DNA of 64,000 nt, from NCBI RefSeq assembly GCF_009834025.1, contig NZ_CP047156.1:1116001-1180000 (forward strand), in the 5' to 3' direction. The notes below the pieces were generated by a model. That model was given only the letters and a program-made list of their open reading frames with translations. It had not been told where the DNA came from and ran no database searches. Position numbers and translations under genes: made by a program. Source of the stretch: Epidermidibacterium keratini (GTDB lineage: Bacteria > Actinomycetota > Actinomycetes > Mycobacteriales > Antricoccaceae). Positions 10,888-19,956 of this stretch are shown here, one piece after another (the first letter of the stretch is position 1; each line of letters starts with the position of its first letter).

Positions 10888-11460
10888 TCAGACGTCTTCG
10901 GCTTCGAGGACTGCCGGATCCCAGCTGGTGATGCCGTCCTGGCCCCAGCCGCGGGAGCGTACGGCGCGTTTGGACTCGCGCTTGTAGCGGCCGACAAGCC
11001 GGTCGAGGTAGAGGTAGCCGTCGAGGTGGTCGGTCTCGTGCTGCAGGCACCGGCCGAGGAAGCCCGTGCCCTCAACGGAAACTTCGTTGCCGTCGAGATC
11101 GGTTCCGGTGACCTTGGCCCAGTCGGCGCGCGCGGTCGGGAACGCCTCACCGGGTACCGACAGGCACCCTTCCCAGTCGTCGTCGGGATCGGGCATTCCC
11201 TCAGAACGTTCGCTCGTCTCGAGCACCGGGTTGATGACGTGCCCGGTGTGCATCACACCATCTTCGTCGGGGCAGTCGTATACGAACACGCGCAGGTCGA
11301 CACCGACCTGGTTCGCGGCAAGCCCGACGCCTTTAGCCGCGGCCATCGTCTCGAACATGTCGTCGATGAGAGTGCGCAGGTCGTCGTCGACCTGCTCGAT
11401 CGGGCGGGTCGGCTTATGCAGGACGGGGTCGCCGACGATGACGATGGGACGGACGGTCAT
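10888..11460 (-). CDS. def: Peptide deformylase
   Basis: 190 residues. Removes the formyl group from the initiator methionine of nascent proteins, using a metal ion. All three family motifs are intact: GVGLAANQ (44-51), EGCLS with the metal ligand Cys99, and HETDH (141-145) with two histidine ligands and the catalytic glutamate. A C-terminal extension of about 30 basic residues ([16 protein letters not shown]) is common in actinobacterial forms. It lies alone, eleven bases downstream of a methyltransferase on the same strand, and converges with kdpE. Confidence 0.95.
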   Translation of the reverse strand: MTVRPIVIVGDPVLHKPTRPIEQVDDDLRTLIDDMFETMAAAKGVGLAANQVGVDLRVFVYDCPDEDGVMHTGHVINPVLETSERSEGMPDPDDDWEGCLSVPGEAFPTARADWAKVTGTDLDGNEVSVEGTGFLGRCLQHETDHLDGYLYLDRLVGRYKRESKRAVRSRGWGQDGITSWDPAVLEAEDV

Positions 11461-11471
11461 GGAAGGCGATG

Positions 11472-12287
11472 TTACTGAGGTGAGTACGCCGCCGGCCGTG
11501 CGAGTACCTCACCGTGTGGCACGAGGAACCATGCGTCGGGTTGCTCGCCCCACCGACGAAACGCCGTACTCAGCTCCTCGAGCTCGGCCTCATCGGTGAT
11601 GGCGAGGGCCTGCTCGTGGAAGTTCGAGTGCAGGATGCGGTCTGCCCACAGCCCCGACCACCAGCTGACCTCGTCCGGCGATGCATAGCACCACACCGAA
11701 GCAGTCGTCTCGATCTCGGTCAAGCCGGCCTGCAACGCCCATGACTTCAAGCGCCGTCCGGCATCCGGCTCTGCGCCGATCGCGCGGGCGGTCTGCCGAT
11801 AAATCGCCTGCCATCGCTGCAATCTAGGTTCGTCGGGAAACCAGGTCATGGCACCGTAGTCGGCATCGCGTACGGCGACGACACCGTCTGGCGCGCACAC
11901 CCGAGCCATCTCGCGCAGGGCCGCTACCGGGTCGGTGAGGTGCTGCAGCACTTGGTGGGCGTGCACCACATCAAACTCGCCATCGGCGTACGGCAGGTCG
12001 TAGACGTCCCCGGCCTCGAACGTGGCGTTTTCCAGGCCTTCGGCGTTGGCGCGTGCCTGCTCCAGCGGCCCGGGCACCGGCTCGAGCCCGACGACCCGCC
12101 CGTCGCCCACGAGGCGGGCAAAGTCGGCCGTGATGGTGCCGGGTCCACATCCCACATCAAGGACGCTCGTACCTGGCGTGAGGTTCGCGAGCAGATACGC
12201 CGCGGAGTTTTGCGCCGTACGCCAGGTATGCGACCGCAGGACACTCTCATGGTGACCGTGCAGGTAGGTCTCGGGGATCTTGCTCAT
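11472..12287 (-). CDS. Class I SAM-dependent methyltransferase
   Basis: 271 residues from [12 protein letters not shown]; the frame is open nine codons further upstream (to 12314), but that start is less typical. SAM-binding motif I is [16 protein letters not shown], followed by acidic VVGLEP and [26 protein letters not shown] and [12 protein letters not shown] are typical of the Methyltransf_11/UbiE-like group, whose substrates include quinones and other small molecules. The substrate cannot be told. It lies 11 bases upstream of def and may share a transcript. Confidence 0.85.
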   Translation of the reverse strand: MSKIPETYLHGHHESVLRSHTWRTAQNSAAYLLANLTPGTSVLDVGCGPGTITADFARLVGDGRVVGLEPVPGPLEQARANAEGLENATFEAGDVYDLPYADGEFDVVHAHQVLQHLTDPVAALREMARVCAPDGVVAVRDADYGAMTWFPDEPRLQRWQAIYRQTARAIGAEPDAGRRLKSWALQAGLTEIETTASVWCYASPDEVSWWSGLWADRILHSNFHEQALAITDEAELEELSTAFRRWGEQPDAWFLVPHGEVLARPAAYSPQ

Positions 12288-12389
12288 ACGGTGAGCGTCC
12301 CATCGAGTGTCCATAATCTAAAACGCCGTCTCGCTATTTGGGCGCTATAATGGACCGCGTTAGCCGTACGCCCGTGGGAGGGTGGCGCC

Positions 12390-13124
12390 GTGCCTGACGC
12401 AATCTTCGAAAACCCCAGACTGGCGGCCGTCTACGATGCGCTCGATCCCGACCGCAGCGACCTCGACGAATACGCTCGTGTTGTTCTTGACGAGCTCGGC
12501 GCGACGCGTGTGCTCGATATCGGTTGCGGCACAGGAACTTTTGCGCTGCTGCTCGCCGCCCGCGGCCTTCAGGTGACGGGCATCGACCCCGCTACCGCAT
12601 CAATCGCGGTCGCGCGCGAGAAGCCTGGCGCTGGCGCCGTGATGTGGATCGTCGGAACAACCTCCGATCTGCCCCCGCTTCAGGTCGATGCCGCGACGAT
12701 GACCGCGAACGTTGCCCAGGTCTTCCTCGATGACGATGACTGGCTCGTGACGCTGCGCGCAGCGCGTTCCGCGCTGCGCCCGGGCGGGACGCTGGTCTTT
12801 GAAGCTCGGCGTCCGGAGGATCGCGCCTGGGAACGCTGGACGAAGGGAGCTAGCCGCCAGGTCGTGCCGGTGCCCGGCGTCGGCGACGTCGAAGACTGGG
12901 TGCAGGTCACCCAGGTCGATGGCGAGCTGGTGACTTTCGATTCGCCGACGATCTTCCATGCCGACGGCGAACGGATCGAGTCGACTTCAACCCTGCGCTT
13001 TCGCTCGCGCGAGGCGATCGAGCAGTCGCTCGTCGATGCCGGATTCGACGTGGCCGACGTACGCGACCTCGCCTACGCACCAGGGCGCTCCTGGCTGTAT
13101 CTCGCTCGACGACCAGCGAACTGA
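12390..13124 (+). CDS. Class I SAM-dependent methyltransferase
   Basis: 244 residues. SAM motif VLDIGCGTGTFALLLAARG near residue 40, then TGIDPATASIAVAREK. A late block with SALRPGGTLVFEARRPEDRAW and a beta-rich end (LRFRSREAIEQSLVDAGFDV) resemble uncharacterised actinobacterial methyltransferases. GTG start with GGGAGGG seven bases upstream. It is divergent from the methyltransferase at 11472-12287, with a spacer of about 100 bases that holds no other gene. Substrate unknown. The following 174 bases (13125-13298) hold nothing I recognise. Confidence 0.85.
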   Translation: MPDAIFENPRLAAVYDALDPDRSDLDEYARVVLDELGATRVLDIGCGTGTFALLLAARGLQVTGIDPATASIAVAREKPGAGAVMWIVGTTSDLPPLQVDAATMTANVAQVFLDDDDWLVTLRAARSALRPGGTLVFEARRPEDRAWERWTKGASRQVVPVPGVGDVEDWVQVTQVDGELVTFDSPTIFHADGERIESTSTLRFRSREAIEQSLVDAGFDVADVRDLAYAPGRSWLYLARRPAN

Positions 13125-13298
13125 CGCGTTAGGTCTTGCTGGTTCGTGGCGCTGCTGACCGAGGCGCGCTGCCGCCAGGCCGGTGAGCCGGGCTCGCTGG
13201 CCGGCCCGGACAGCCCGGCTCGTCGTGCCGGCAGCAAGCCGAGGCCTTGTCGATCGCCGGGCGTTACGACGCCCGCCACGCCGCCGCCGCTCGGTCGC

Positions 13299-14975
13299 TC
13301 ACCCTGCTCTGGCGAGGGTGGTGTGGACTTGGTGCCAGCGCCTGTGGGGGTCCCACCATTGGGGTCCTCGTACTTGGGGTAGGCCGTCGGTCATGCGGAT
13401 GTGCCAGCCGTTGTAGCCCAGGGTGCGGTGGTGGAACCAGCACAACAGCACGCCGTTGTCGGTGTGCGTCTTACCGCCGAGGGCCCAGTCGTGGACGTGG
13501 TGGATTTCGCACCACGCTGCTGGGGTGTGGCAGCCGGGGATGACGCATTCGCGGTCGCGGGCGATGATCGCGCGGCGCTGAGCTGCGTTGAAGACCCGAC
13601 CGGTGGTGTGGATTCCCACGATGCGTCCGGTCGCGAGGTGGATGACGCGTTGAATCACCCCGACGCAGGCGATGCGCTGCGCGGCGTGCCAGGAGGTGCG
13701 CACATCGAGCCCGTCCAGGTGGGCCCAACCGGACTGGCTCTCGAAGTCCTCAGCACTGATCGTGACCACCAGCGTGGGTGGCGCCCCGCCGAGGGTCGGG
13801 GCGTCTGCCGCTCCGGCGGCGAGGTTGAGGATGGCGGCGAGGGCGTCGTGGCGTTTCTGCGGGCTGGTTCGCTCGTCCGGCGGCGGCAGCTGCTCAGTCT
13901 GGGTGCCGTCACAGGTGCCACTGTCGTGGCCATCGAAGTCATGGCCATCGAAGCCGTGGCCATCGAGGCCGTGGCAGTCGCGACCGTCGTTGTCGGCGCT
14001 GTCACTGAGCGCTCTGTCATCGCACCCGGCTGCCGCCTCGCTGGTTGCCGTCACGTCGCTGACCGCGGCCGCTTCTTGGTCGAAGTTGACGTCGCCTTTG
14101 GTGCTGCGGGGGTTGATGATCGCGCTGAGGAGGCATTCGAGCTGGCTGGCGGTCTCGGGCATCAGGTGCCCGTTGATCGGTACCAGCCCGTCTTTGGGTT
14201 TGCCGAGGGTGAGGCCGCGTCGGGCCAGCGCGCGTTTCTCGGTGGGTTCGGCGCCGTCGGGGTCGGCGTAGGCGGTGATGCGCCGCGCCAGCGCTGCGAG
14301 GTCGTCCGCATCCAGCGGTGGAAGAGCTGCATCCGCGCCAGGGCAGTCGGCATCGACGCCGGCGTCGGTGTCCTCGCCGACGCCATCCCCGACTGTGGCG
14401 TTGTTGCCGTGGCCGCAGGCATACGCGGCGAGGATCTGGTCGGCTTCGGCCAGATCGTCGGTGGAGATCCGCGCCGCAGCCTCGGTGAGCGGTCTGGTGG
14501 CGGCCAGGAACGTCGCGGCGCTGATCGCGCCCTCACGCAGTGCAGCAGCCAGGTGCGGGAAACGTCCGGGCAGTAGCTGTCCGGTGGTCAGACAGCGTTC
14601 ACGACCGGTGACCTTCGCAGCCCCCATGAGTGTGCGCGCGGCCTTGCCACTGCACAGGGTGGCGGCGCGCACCAGCTCAGCAGCATCCTTCGCGCCCAGC
14701 CGTGTCGTCAACCGTTCATCGCGCGGCGCGGTGTTGCGCTCGTGCACTTGCTCGATTGCCGCCACCAGGAGCGCGTCCGATAGGCGGGCGTGTTGTCCGC
14801 CGAGCTTCAGGGTGGCGATCAGCTCGCGATCGGAGAGGGCTTCGGTGGCGAGGGCGGTCGTGGCGCGGCGTACGGCACGGGCGTAGACATCGCGTGCGGC
14901 GGCGAGTTCGCCGGCGACGCTGAGCTCCACGACCTGTTCGTTCATGTGTTCGATTAGATCAGTCGCCACTGACAT
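13299..14975 (-). CDS. DUF222 domain protein with C-terminal HNH nuclease motif (13E12-type)
   Basis: 558 residues from the ATG at 14975; the GTG at 15008 and the ATG at 14945 are equally possible, as none has a clear ribosome site. The N-terminal two-thirds is a helical DUF222 region. The end has the HNH motif: two Cys (CVIPGC), then CEIHHVHDWALGGKT, and NGVLLCWFHHR. This is the 13E12 repeat family, often many copies per actinobacterial genome. Nuclease activity is predicted and the biological role unknown. A low-complexity Gly/His/Asp stretch is encoded by the 15-bp repeats at 13926-13985, apparently a variable linker. Confidence 0.85.
   Translation of the reverse strand: MSVATDLIEHMNEQVVELSVAGELAAARDVYARAVRRATTALATEALSDRELIATLKLGGQHARLSDALLVAAIEQVHERNTAPRDERLTTRLGAKDAAELVRAATLCSGKAARTLMGAAKVTGRERCLTTGQLLPGRFPHLAAALREGAISAATFLAATRPLTEAAARISTDDLAEADQILAAYACGHGNNATVGDGVGEDTDAGVDADCPGADAALPPLDADDLAALARRITAYADPDGAEPTEKRALARRGLTLGKPKDGLVPINGHLMPETASQLECLLSAIINPRSTKGDVNFDQEAAAVSDVTATSEAAAGCDDRALSDSADNDGRDCHGLDGHGFDGHDFDGHDSGTCDGTQTEQLPPPDERTSPQKRHDALAAILNLAAGAADAPTLGGAPPTLVVTISAEDFESQSGWAHLDGLDVRTSWHAAQRIACVGVIQRVIHLATGRIVGIHTTGRVFNAAQRRAIIARDRECVIPGCHTPAAWCEIHHVHDWALGGKTHTDNGVLLCWFHHRTLGYNGWHIRMTDGLPQVRGPQWWDPHRRWHQVHTTLARAG
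13926..13985. repeat. 15-bp tandem repeat inside the DUF222-HNH gene
   Basis: Four units starting at 13926, 13941, 13956 and 13971, consensus (G/A)TGGCCATCGA(A/G)GYC, the last diverged. They encode repeating Gly-His-X-X-Asp on the minus strand. The period keeps the reading frame. Confidence 0.8.
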
Positions 14976-15100
14976 CACCGCGACGCAAACCAACCGAAAC
15001 TGCGACACGTGAGACGAATGGTACGAGTGGGGTGGTAGTGACGTTTTGCGTTACCGCATCGTTATAAACGGCCTTCGATTGCTGTCGTTCTTCGGCCTGC

Positions 15101-15156
15101 GGAGTGGTCTCGACAGACGCTCACTCGCTAACGCTCGCTCACTGCTCGACCATCGA
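15101..15156. repeat. Dispersed intergenic repeat, copy 2 (opposite orientation)
   Basis: GTGGTCTCGACAGACGCTCA through CACTGCTCGACCATC matches the reverse complement of the repeat at 10668-10728 along its length, with scattered changes. Right after it, 15155-15228 holds three degenerate ~25-base units sharing AAGGTCC/AAGTCCAG and CTCGA. The rest of the 15009-15231 gap shows no gene. Confidence 0.65.
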
Positions 15157-15231
15157 AAAGGTCCGACTCGACCGCCGGAAAGGTCCAGCCCGAGCGCGCC
15201 GATGAAGTCCAGCTCGAGCGCCAGAGTCGTA

Positions 15232-16281
15232 TTAGAGGTCGAGGCCGGTGTCGACTTTGGCGGAGTACTCGGCCGGCGGGCCGTCGCTGCTCGAGTCGTC
15301 GGCCTGATCAACGACGAGTACGTCGGCACCGTCGGGCACGTTGCGCTTGATGACGGCCAGCGCGACGGGACCGTCTTCGAAGTGCATCTCCGACGTGCCG
15401 ACAAAACCGACATCACGTCCATTAGCCATGACCCGCGCGCCGCGATGCGGCACGGTGTGCTGCGAACCATCGACGTGCAGCCGCACGAGGCGCCGCGGCG
15501 GGCGGCCGAGGTTGTGCACGCGGGCGACCGTCTCCTGCCCGCGATAGCAGCCCTTGTTGAGATGCACGGCCTTGTTGATCAGGCCGATCTCGTGCGGGAT
15601 GGTGCGGTGGTCGGTCTCCTTGCCCAGGCGCGGCCGCAGCTCGCCGACGCGCAGCGCCTCGTAGGCCATCATCCCGGCCGGCTCCACTCCAGCACCCCGT
15701 GCCGCAGCAACAAATGACGCGACCTGCTCGGAGGTGCCGAGTACGTCGTACTCCCCCGGCCAGGGCTTCGCCCGCAGGTAGCCGTACGGCGTACCCACCA
15801 CGAGACCGGCGTCGGGCACCGGCAGCTCCAGCGCGGACAAGATCTCAGCGGCGCGCGGGCCGACCAGGCTCACCATCGACAGCTCCGATGACCGGTCAGC
15901 GACCTCGACCCGCAGCATGAACCGCATCCGGTCGAGATAGTCCGCCAGCTCGGCTGCCTTGCCCGGTTCGGTGTCGATCCAGATCTCGTCACCGATCGCG
16001 GTGAACCACAGGTCCTGCTCGACATGCCCGTGCGGTGAGAGCACCAGGCCCTCGATCGCCGACATATCGGCGATGTCCTCCAGGTGCTGCGAGGTCAGCG
16101 AGTGCAGCCAGGAACGGCGGTCATCGCCGCTCACTACGACGAGCCCGCGGTTGGATCGGTCGACGAGTGCCACATCGCGGGCCATCCGCCGCTGTTCACG
16201 CAGCGGATCGCCGTAGTGTGCGGCCACTCCGCGATCGAAGTCGTCATCCTCGACTCGGCCATGCTGTTCCAACACCGTCAC
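15232..16281 (-). CDS. ygfZ: Folate-binding YgfZ/GcvT-like protein
   Basis: 349 residues. The YgfZ signature KGCYRGQE is present in NKGCYRGQETVARVHNLGRP. Folate-binding GcvT-like parts include RSWLHSLTSQHLEDI and LSPHGHVEQDLWF. The family assists folate-dependent maintenance or repair of iron-sulfur clusters and has lost glycine-cleavage catalysis. I chose the GTG at 16281 because GAGGAG lies five bases upstream on the coding strand; an upstream ATG at 16314 would add eleven residues without a ribosome site. It is divergent from the aminotransferase gene. Confidence 0.9.
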   Translation of the reverse strand: MTVLEQHGRVEDDDFDRGVAAHYGDPLREQRRMARDVALVDRSNRGLVVVSGDDRRSWLHSLTSQHLEDIADMSAIEGLVLSPHGHVEQDLWFTAIGDEIWIDTEPGKAAELADYLDRMRFMLRVEVADRSSELSMVSLVGPRAAEILSALELPVPDAGLVVGTPYGYLRAKPWPGEYDVLGTSEQVASFVAAARGAGVEPAGMMAYEALRVGELRPRLGKETDHRTIPHEIGLINKAVHLNKGCYRGQETVARVHNLGRPPRRLVRLHVDGSQHTVPHRGARVMANGRDVGFVGTSEMHFEDGPVALAVIKRNVPDGADVLVVDQADDSSSDGPPAEYSAKVDTGLDL

Positions 16282-16340
16282 GACTGCTCCTCTTGCTGCC
16301 TGGGCCGATATCAATGGTAGGTCGATGCGAGACTAGGGGC

Positions 16341-17249
16341 ATGACCACTGATCAGCCCGTGAGCACCGGACCCTGCTTTGTGAGCGCCCTGGAGTGGGAC
16401 GGCTCGTCCTGGTCAGTACGCCGACACGACCCGGCGGCACCGCTGCTGACCGCGTTCGACTTCGCAGCGGTCCGCGGCGATGGCGCGTTCGAGGCCATGC
16501 ACATCATGGACGGCACGGCCAACAAGCCCGAGCGCCACATGGAACGCATGGCTCGTTCGCTGGAGCACCTGGGCATCGCCGGTCCGGCGTACGCCGACTG
16601 GAAGGCGCTGATTGCCGACCTCGTCGCACAGTGGCCAGCGGGCATCGAGGGCGTGCTGAAGCTGGTGATCAGCCGGGGTCAGGAGGGTGGACCGAGCCTG
16701 GACATCCCCACGGCCTACGGCACCCTCGTGCCGATCGCGCCCGAGCTCATCGCCCAGCGCGCTGGTGGGATCGACGTCATCACGCTCACCTTCGGCTACT
16801 CGGCGCATCAGCGCGAAGAGGCCCCGTGGCTGCTCGGCGGCACGAAGTACCTCTCCTACGCGATCAATATGGCGGCCAAGCGTGAGGCAGCGCGCCGCGG
16901 CGCCGACGACGTACTGTTCGTCAGCTCCGACGGCGAGGTCCTCGAGGGCCCGAACTCCAGCATCATCTGGCTGACCGACGACACCCTGCACACCACCCCG
17001 GCCTCGACCGGGATCCTTCGGGGTACGACGCAGGAGCTGATCTTCAGCAAGGTGCTCGGCCGCGGCCTGCACACCAACGTGACCGATGCCGACGTGGCCG
17101 ACGTACTCGCCTCCGATGGGGCGTGGATGAGCTCGTCGACCCGTGGTGTCGCGGCGGTCAAGACGCTGGACGGTACGCCGATCGCCCAGTCGCCTAAGAC
17201 GACCCGCCTGCTGCAGGAGCTCTCGGGCCTGCCGATGCCGCCCGCGTAA
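16341..17249 (+). CDS. Class IV aminotransferase (aminodeoxychorismate lyase-like)
   Basis: 302 residues from the ATG at 16341. Fold-type IV PLP enzyme: the probable PLP lysine is Lys169 in GGTKYLSYAINMAA, followed by RGADDVLFVSSDGEVLEGP and the phosphate-binding end TGILRGTTQELIF. Best guess is 4-amino-4-deoxychorismate lyase (PabC), which makes p-aminobenzoate for folate. A branched-chain or D-amino-acid aminotransferase cannot be excluded. The divergent YgfZ neighbour is folate-binding, which fits a folate role. Confidence 0.8.
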   Translation: MTTDQPVSTGPCFVSALEWDGSSWSVRRHDPAAPLLTAFDFAAVRGDGAFEAMHIMDGTANKPERHMERMARSLEHLGIAGPAYADWKALIADLVAQWPAGIEGVLKLVISRGQEGGPSLDIPTAYGTLVPIAPELIAQRAGGIDVITLTFGYSAHQREEAPWLLGGTKYLSYAINMAAKREAARRGADDVLFVSSDGEVLEGPNSSIIWLTDDTLHTTPASTGILRGTTQELIFSKVLGRGLHTNVTDADVADVLASDGAWMSSSTRGVAAVKTLDGTPIAQSPKTTRLLQELSGLPMPPA

Positions 17250-17260
17250 GACGCTTCTGC

Positions 17261-17307
17261 GGTGGAAGCGGACACCCTACGAGCGCTCTAGGGTGTCCGG
17301 TTCCACC
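17261..17307. terminator. Bidirectional hairpin terminator, repeat family copy 1
   Basis: GGTGGAAGCGGACACCCTA (17261-17279) pairs with TAGGGTGTCCGGTTCCACC (17289-17307), 18 of 19 positions. It lies between the convergent aminotransferase and response-regulator genes. The same element recurs at 49031-49085. Confidence 0.85.
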
Positions 17308-17315
17308 GTGGATGG

Positions 17316-17948
17316 TTAGAGGAGGCCGCGCTTGTGGGCTTCGTTGACCGCCGCCGCGCGGTCGCGCACGCCGAGCTTGCCGAAGATGTGCATCAGGTGC
17401 GTCTTGACCGTGGTCTCGCTGACGTGCAGTCGCGTGCCGATCTGCCGGTTCGTCGCGCCTCCTGCGACCAGCTCCAAGACCTCATGCTCGCGCCGGCTGA
17501 GCGAGGCTGACCGTAACGGACCCACCCGTTGGACGAGATGGCCGGCCACGGAAGCGGTGATGACCGGGCGGCCACCGGCGGCCGCCAAGGTCGCCGATCG
17601 CAGCTCGTCGGCGGTCGCGTCCTTGAGGAGGTATCCGGTCGCGCCAGCCTCGATAGCCGGCAACACGTCGGTGTCGCTGTCAAAGGTGGTGAGTACGACG
17701 ATCCTCGTCTCCGGCCAGCGACGCCGGATCGCCGTGATCGCCTCGACCCCGCCCATCCGCGGCATCCGAAGGTCCATGAGCACGACATCGGCGACCTCGC
17801 GTTCGAGCCACGCGACCGCCTCCTTCCCATCGCCGGCCTCGCCGATCACCCGAAACCGCGGGTCGGATTCGAAGATCCCTCGGATTCCGTCCCGGACCAC
17901 GGGATGATCGTCGACAATTAGCACCCCGATGTTCACCTGTTCGCTCAC
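17316..17948 (-). CDS. NarL/LuxR-type response regulator of an ABC exporter
   Basis: 210 residues: receiver domain with VDDHP and phosphoacceptor Asp59 (VLMDLRMP), then a LuxR-type HTH (LSRREHEVLELVAGGATNRQ, then VSETTVKTHLMHIFGKLGV). The GTG start overlaps the sensor-kinase stop (GTGA). It is the last gene of a four-gene unit: ATPase, permease, kinase, regulator. It probably controls that exporter in response to a membrane or drug signal, as in LiaRS- or DesRK-like systems; the signal is not known. Confidence 0.92.
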   Translation of the reverse strand: MSEQVNIGVLIVDDHPVVRDGIRGIFESDPRFRVIGEAGDGKEAVAWLEREVADVVLMDLRMPRMGGVEAITAIRRRWPETRIVVLTTFDSDTDVLPAIEAGATGYLLKDATADELRSATLAAAGGRPVITASVAGHLVQRVGPLRSASLSRREHEVLELVAGGATNRQIGTRLHVSETTVKTHLMHIFGKLGVRDRAAAVNEAHKRGLL

Positions 17949-19228
17949 GCGGTGACCTCCGTGCAGACGGAGGGCACGACCGCACTGACCGTCGCGCCCT
18001 CCCCAGCGGCCGACTCGATCTCGAAGTAGCCGTCGAGCCGGTCGATCCGCTCACGCATCACGCCGATCCCATATCCCCCAGGTGATGCGGGAGGCGCGGC
18101 GATCTCAAAGCCCGTTCCGTCGTCGCGTACGTCGATCGCTACGGCGTCATCGAGGAAGGTGAGGTTCACGGCGACGGCCGACGCACTAGCGTGTTTCGCG
18201 ATATTGGCGAGCGCCTCCTGCGTGACGCGAAAGAGGGCGACCTCGGCATCCGGAGCCAGCGCTCGTGGGACCCCGGCAACGGCGTACTCGATGGGCATGT
18301 CGTGCAACTCGCCCCACTGCTTTGCCAGACGTGCCAAGGCATCCGAGAACCGGGGGCCGGTTAGGGCCTCCGGCCGCAGTGCCTGCACCGAACGGCGGGC
18401 CTCGCCCAGGCTCTCGCGGGCGAGCTGGTGGGCGATGTCTAGATGACGCGCCGCATCGGCGCCGGGCTGGCGCGATGCCTCGAGCTGGGCGACGACCCCG
18501 GCGAGCCCTTGCGCGATGGTGTCGTGGATCTCGCGGGCGAGGCGGGCGCGTTCGTCGGCGACCCCGGACTCCCGTGCCCGGCGGGCGACTTCTTCTTGCA
18601 GCTCAGCATTCTCGGCAAGCGTCGCTGCGAGCTGGCGGTTCGTCGCCTGAACTCGCGCGAGCACCCGGCGGCGTTCTTCATGACGCTCCTCCTGGGCGGT
18701 CGCCAGCTTGGTCATGCCGGCCGCGACCGCGAGATTGACCGCGAAGAGCGCGGCATACCCGAACCACACCCCGCCGCTGAGGTTTCTGAAGCCGCCCACT
18801 TGGGAGCCGGACAACTGTGCCGCCACGCAGCAGAACGCCATCCAGCGCGCCAGCGTATTCGCGAGCATCGGCGTGCGCAGGTAGTAGGTCCACGCGTAGA
18901 AGGCGAACCACGGACCGTTGACGACCAAGAAAGCGCTGATCGCTATCCCACCGGCGATGTAGATCAGCAATCTGCGCTGCCGCTCCTCGCTGATACCTCT
19001 TGGACGAGTCCACCACGCGTACTCCCACAGGACGGCGACGACGACCACGGCGAGGGTGACCGGCCGTTGAGCCGGTCCGGGATACTCGACGATCAGGTAC
19101 AGGATGGTCGACACCGCAAGCAATGCGTACGGCGCGAAGTTCAGGAAGCGCTCTTCTTGCTCGTCCGCCTTCGAGTGCGCGGCGAGCACATCGTCGTCGC
19201 TGCAGGCGGTCGGCGTCACGGCTCCCAT
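17945..19228 (-). CDS. Sensor histidine kinase (HisKA_3, NarL-partner type)
   Basis: 427 residues from MGAVTPTACSDDD. A longer frame to 19306 would run far into the permease gene, so the ATG at 19228 is preferred; it overlaps the permease stop by 13 bases. Five or six membrane segments (about 30-165) are followed by a coiled stretch. The dimerisation box ERARLAREIHDTIAQGLAG has the phospho-histidine near residue 232, and the ATPase domain has DDGTGF and GYGIGVMRERI. It is cognate to the regulator downstream. The sensing region has no extracytoplasmic domain, so the input may be membrane-borne. Confidence 0.92.
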   Translation of the reverse strand: MGAVTPTACSDDDVLAAHSKADEQEERFLNFAPYALLAVSTILYLIVEYPGPAQRPVTLAVVVVAVLWEYAWWTRPRGISEERQRRLLIYIAGGIAISAFLVVNGPWFAFYAWTYYLRTPMLANTLARWMAFCCVAAQLSGSQVGGFRNLSGGVWFGYAALFAVNLAVAAGMTKLATAQEERHEERRRVLARVQATNRQLAATLAENAELQEEVARRARESGVADERARLAREIHDTIAQGLAGVVAQLEASRQPGADAARHLDIAHQLARESLGEARRSVQALRPEALTGPRFSDALARLAKQWGELHDMPIEYAVAGVPRALAPDAEVALFRVTQEALANIAKHASASAVAVNLTFLDDAVAIDVRDDGTGFEIAAPPASPGGYGIGVMRERIDRLDGYFEIESAAGEGATVSAVVPSVCTEVTA

Positions 19229-19956
19229 CGGAAGAACCGTACCGCGAGCCCGCCGCAGGTCACTGCGTACGCCGCGAGGACCGGCAGCGTCCACCAGGTC
19301 GGCCACTCACCGGCCGCCGTCGCTGTCATCGCCTCCGTCGCTGCGCCGAGCGGACTGTAGCGCGCGATATCGGCGAGCACATCGGGCATCACCGGGATCG
19401 GAATCCACAGCCCGGCAAAGAACATCAGCGGAAAGAAGAGCATGGCGCCCACTGCCCCTGCCGTGCGCCCCGTCGGCACCAGAGCGGCGACGAGCACACC
19501 GATCGCGAGCAGCGCAGCGATGGCCAACAGCAAGGCGATCGCGAATCCGAGCGGCTGACGTGGCAGTGGTACGTCAAAAGCGAGGCGCGCAACGGCGAGA
19601 ACGAGCAGAGCCATGGCGATCGCGAGCCCGAGATACATCAGCAGCTGAGCACCGAGCATCCGCGCACTGCCGATCGGGGTCGTGGCGAGCCGCTTGAGAA
19701 TGCGCTGCTCGCGATAGCCGGCAATGACAGCGGGCATCGTCGAGACCGCAAGAAAAGCAAGGCTCATCAGGATGATCACCGGCGTGTAGTAGTTGATGAT
19801 CCGAACTCCGGTGCCGGGATCGGCCTCCCGCAACGACGGGATGGAGCCAAGCACGATCAGTAACAGGACCGGAAAGGCGACGATCCAGAAGAGCGCCGCC
19901 GGCTCGCGCAAGAACAGGCGGAGCTCACTACGCGTCAATGCGGTGGTCGCACTCAT
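19216..19956 (-). CDS. ABC-2 type transporter permease
   Basis: 246 residues with six hydrophobic segments, typical of ABC-2/DrrB-like exporters of lipids or drugs. The N-terminus SELRLFLREPAALFWIVAFP and GLWIPIPVMPD are family-like. The ATG follows the TAG of the ATPase gene directly, without a spacer. It functions with the upstream ATPase; the substrate is unknown. Its last 13 bases contain the start of the sensor kinase. Confidence 0.9.
   Translation of the reverse strand: MSATTALTRSELRLFLREPAALFWIVAFPVLLLIVLGSIPSLREADPGTGVRIINYYTPVIILMSLAFLAVSTMPAVIAGYREQRILKRLATTPIGSARMLGAQLLMYLGLAIAMALLVLAVARLAFDVPLPRQPLGFAIALLLAIAALLAIGVLVAALVPTGRTAGAVGAMLFFPLMFFAGLWIPIPVMPDVLADIARYSPLGAATEAMTATAAGEWPTWWTLPVLAAYAVTCGGLAVRFFRWEP

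Noticed and set aside
13401-14576. Plus-strand frame opposite the DUF222-HNH gene
   Set aside because: The Val/Ala-rich shadow has no motif; HNH residues are on the minus strand.
18443-19863. Plus-strand frames opposite the sensor kinase and permease
   Set aside because: No family motif; kinase and transporter motifs are clear on the minus strand.
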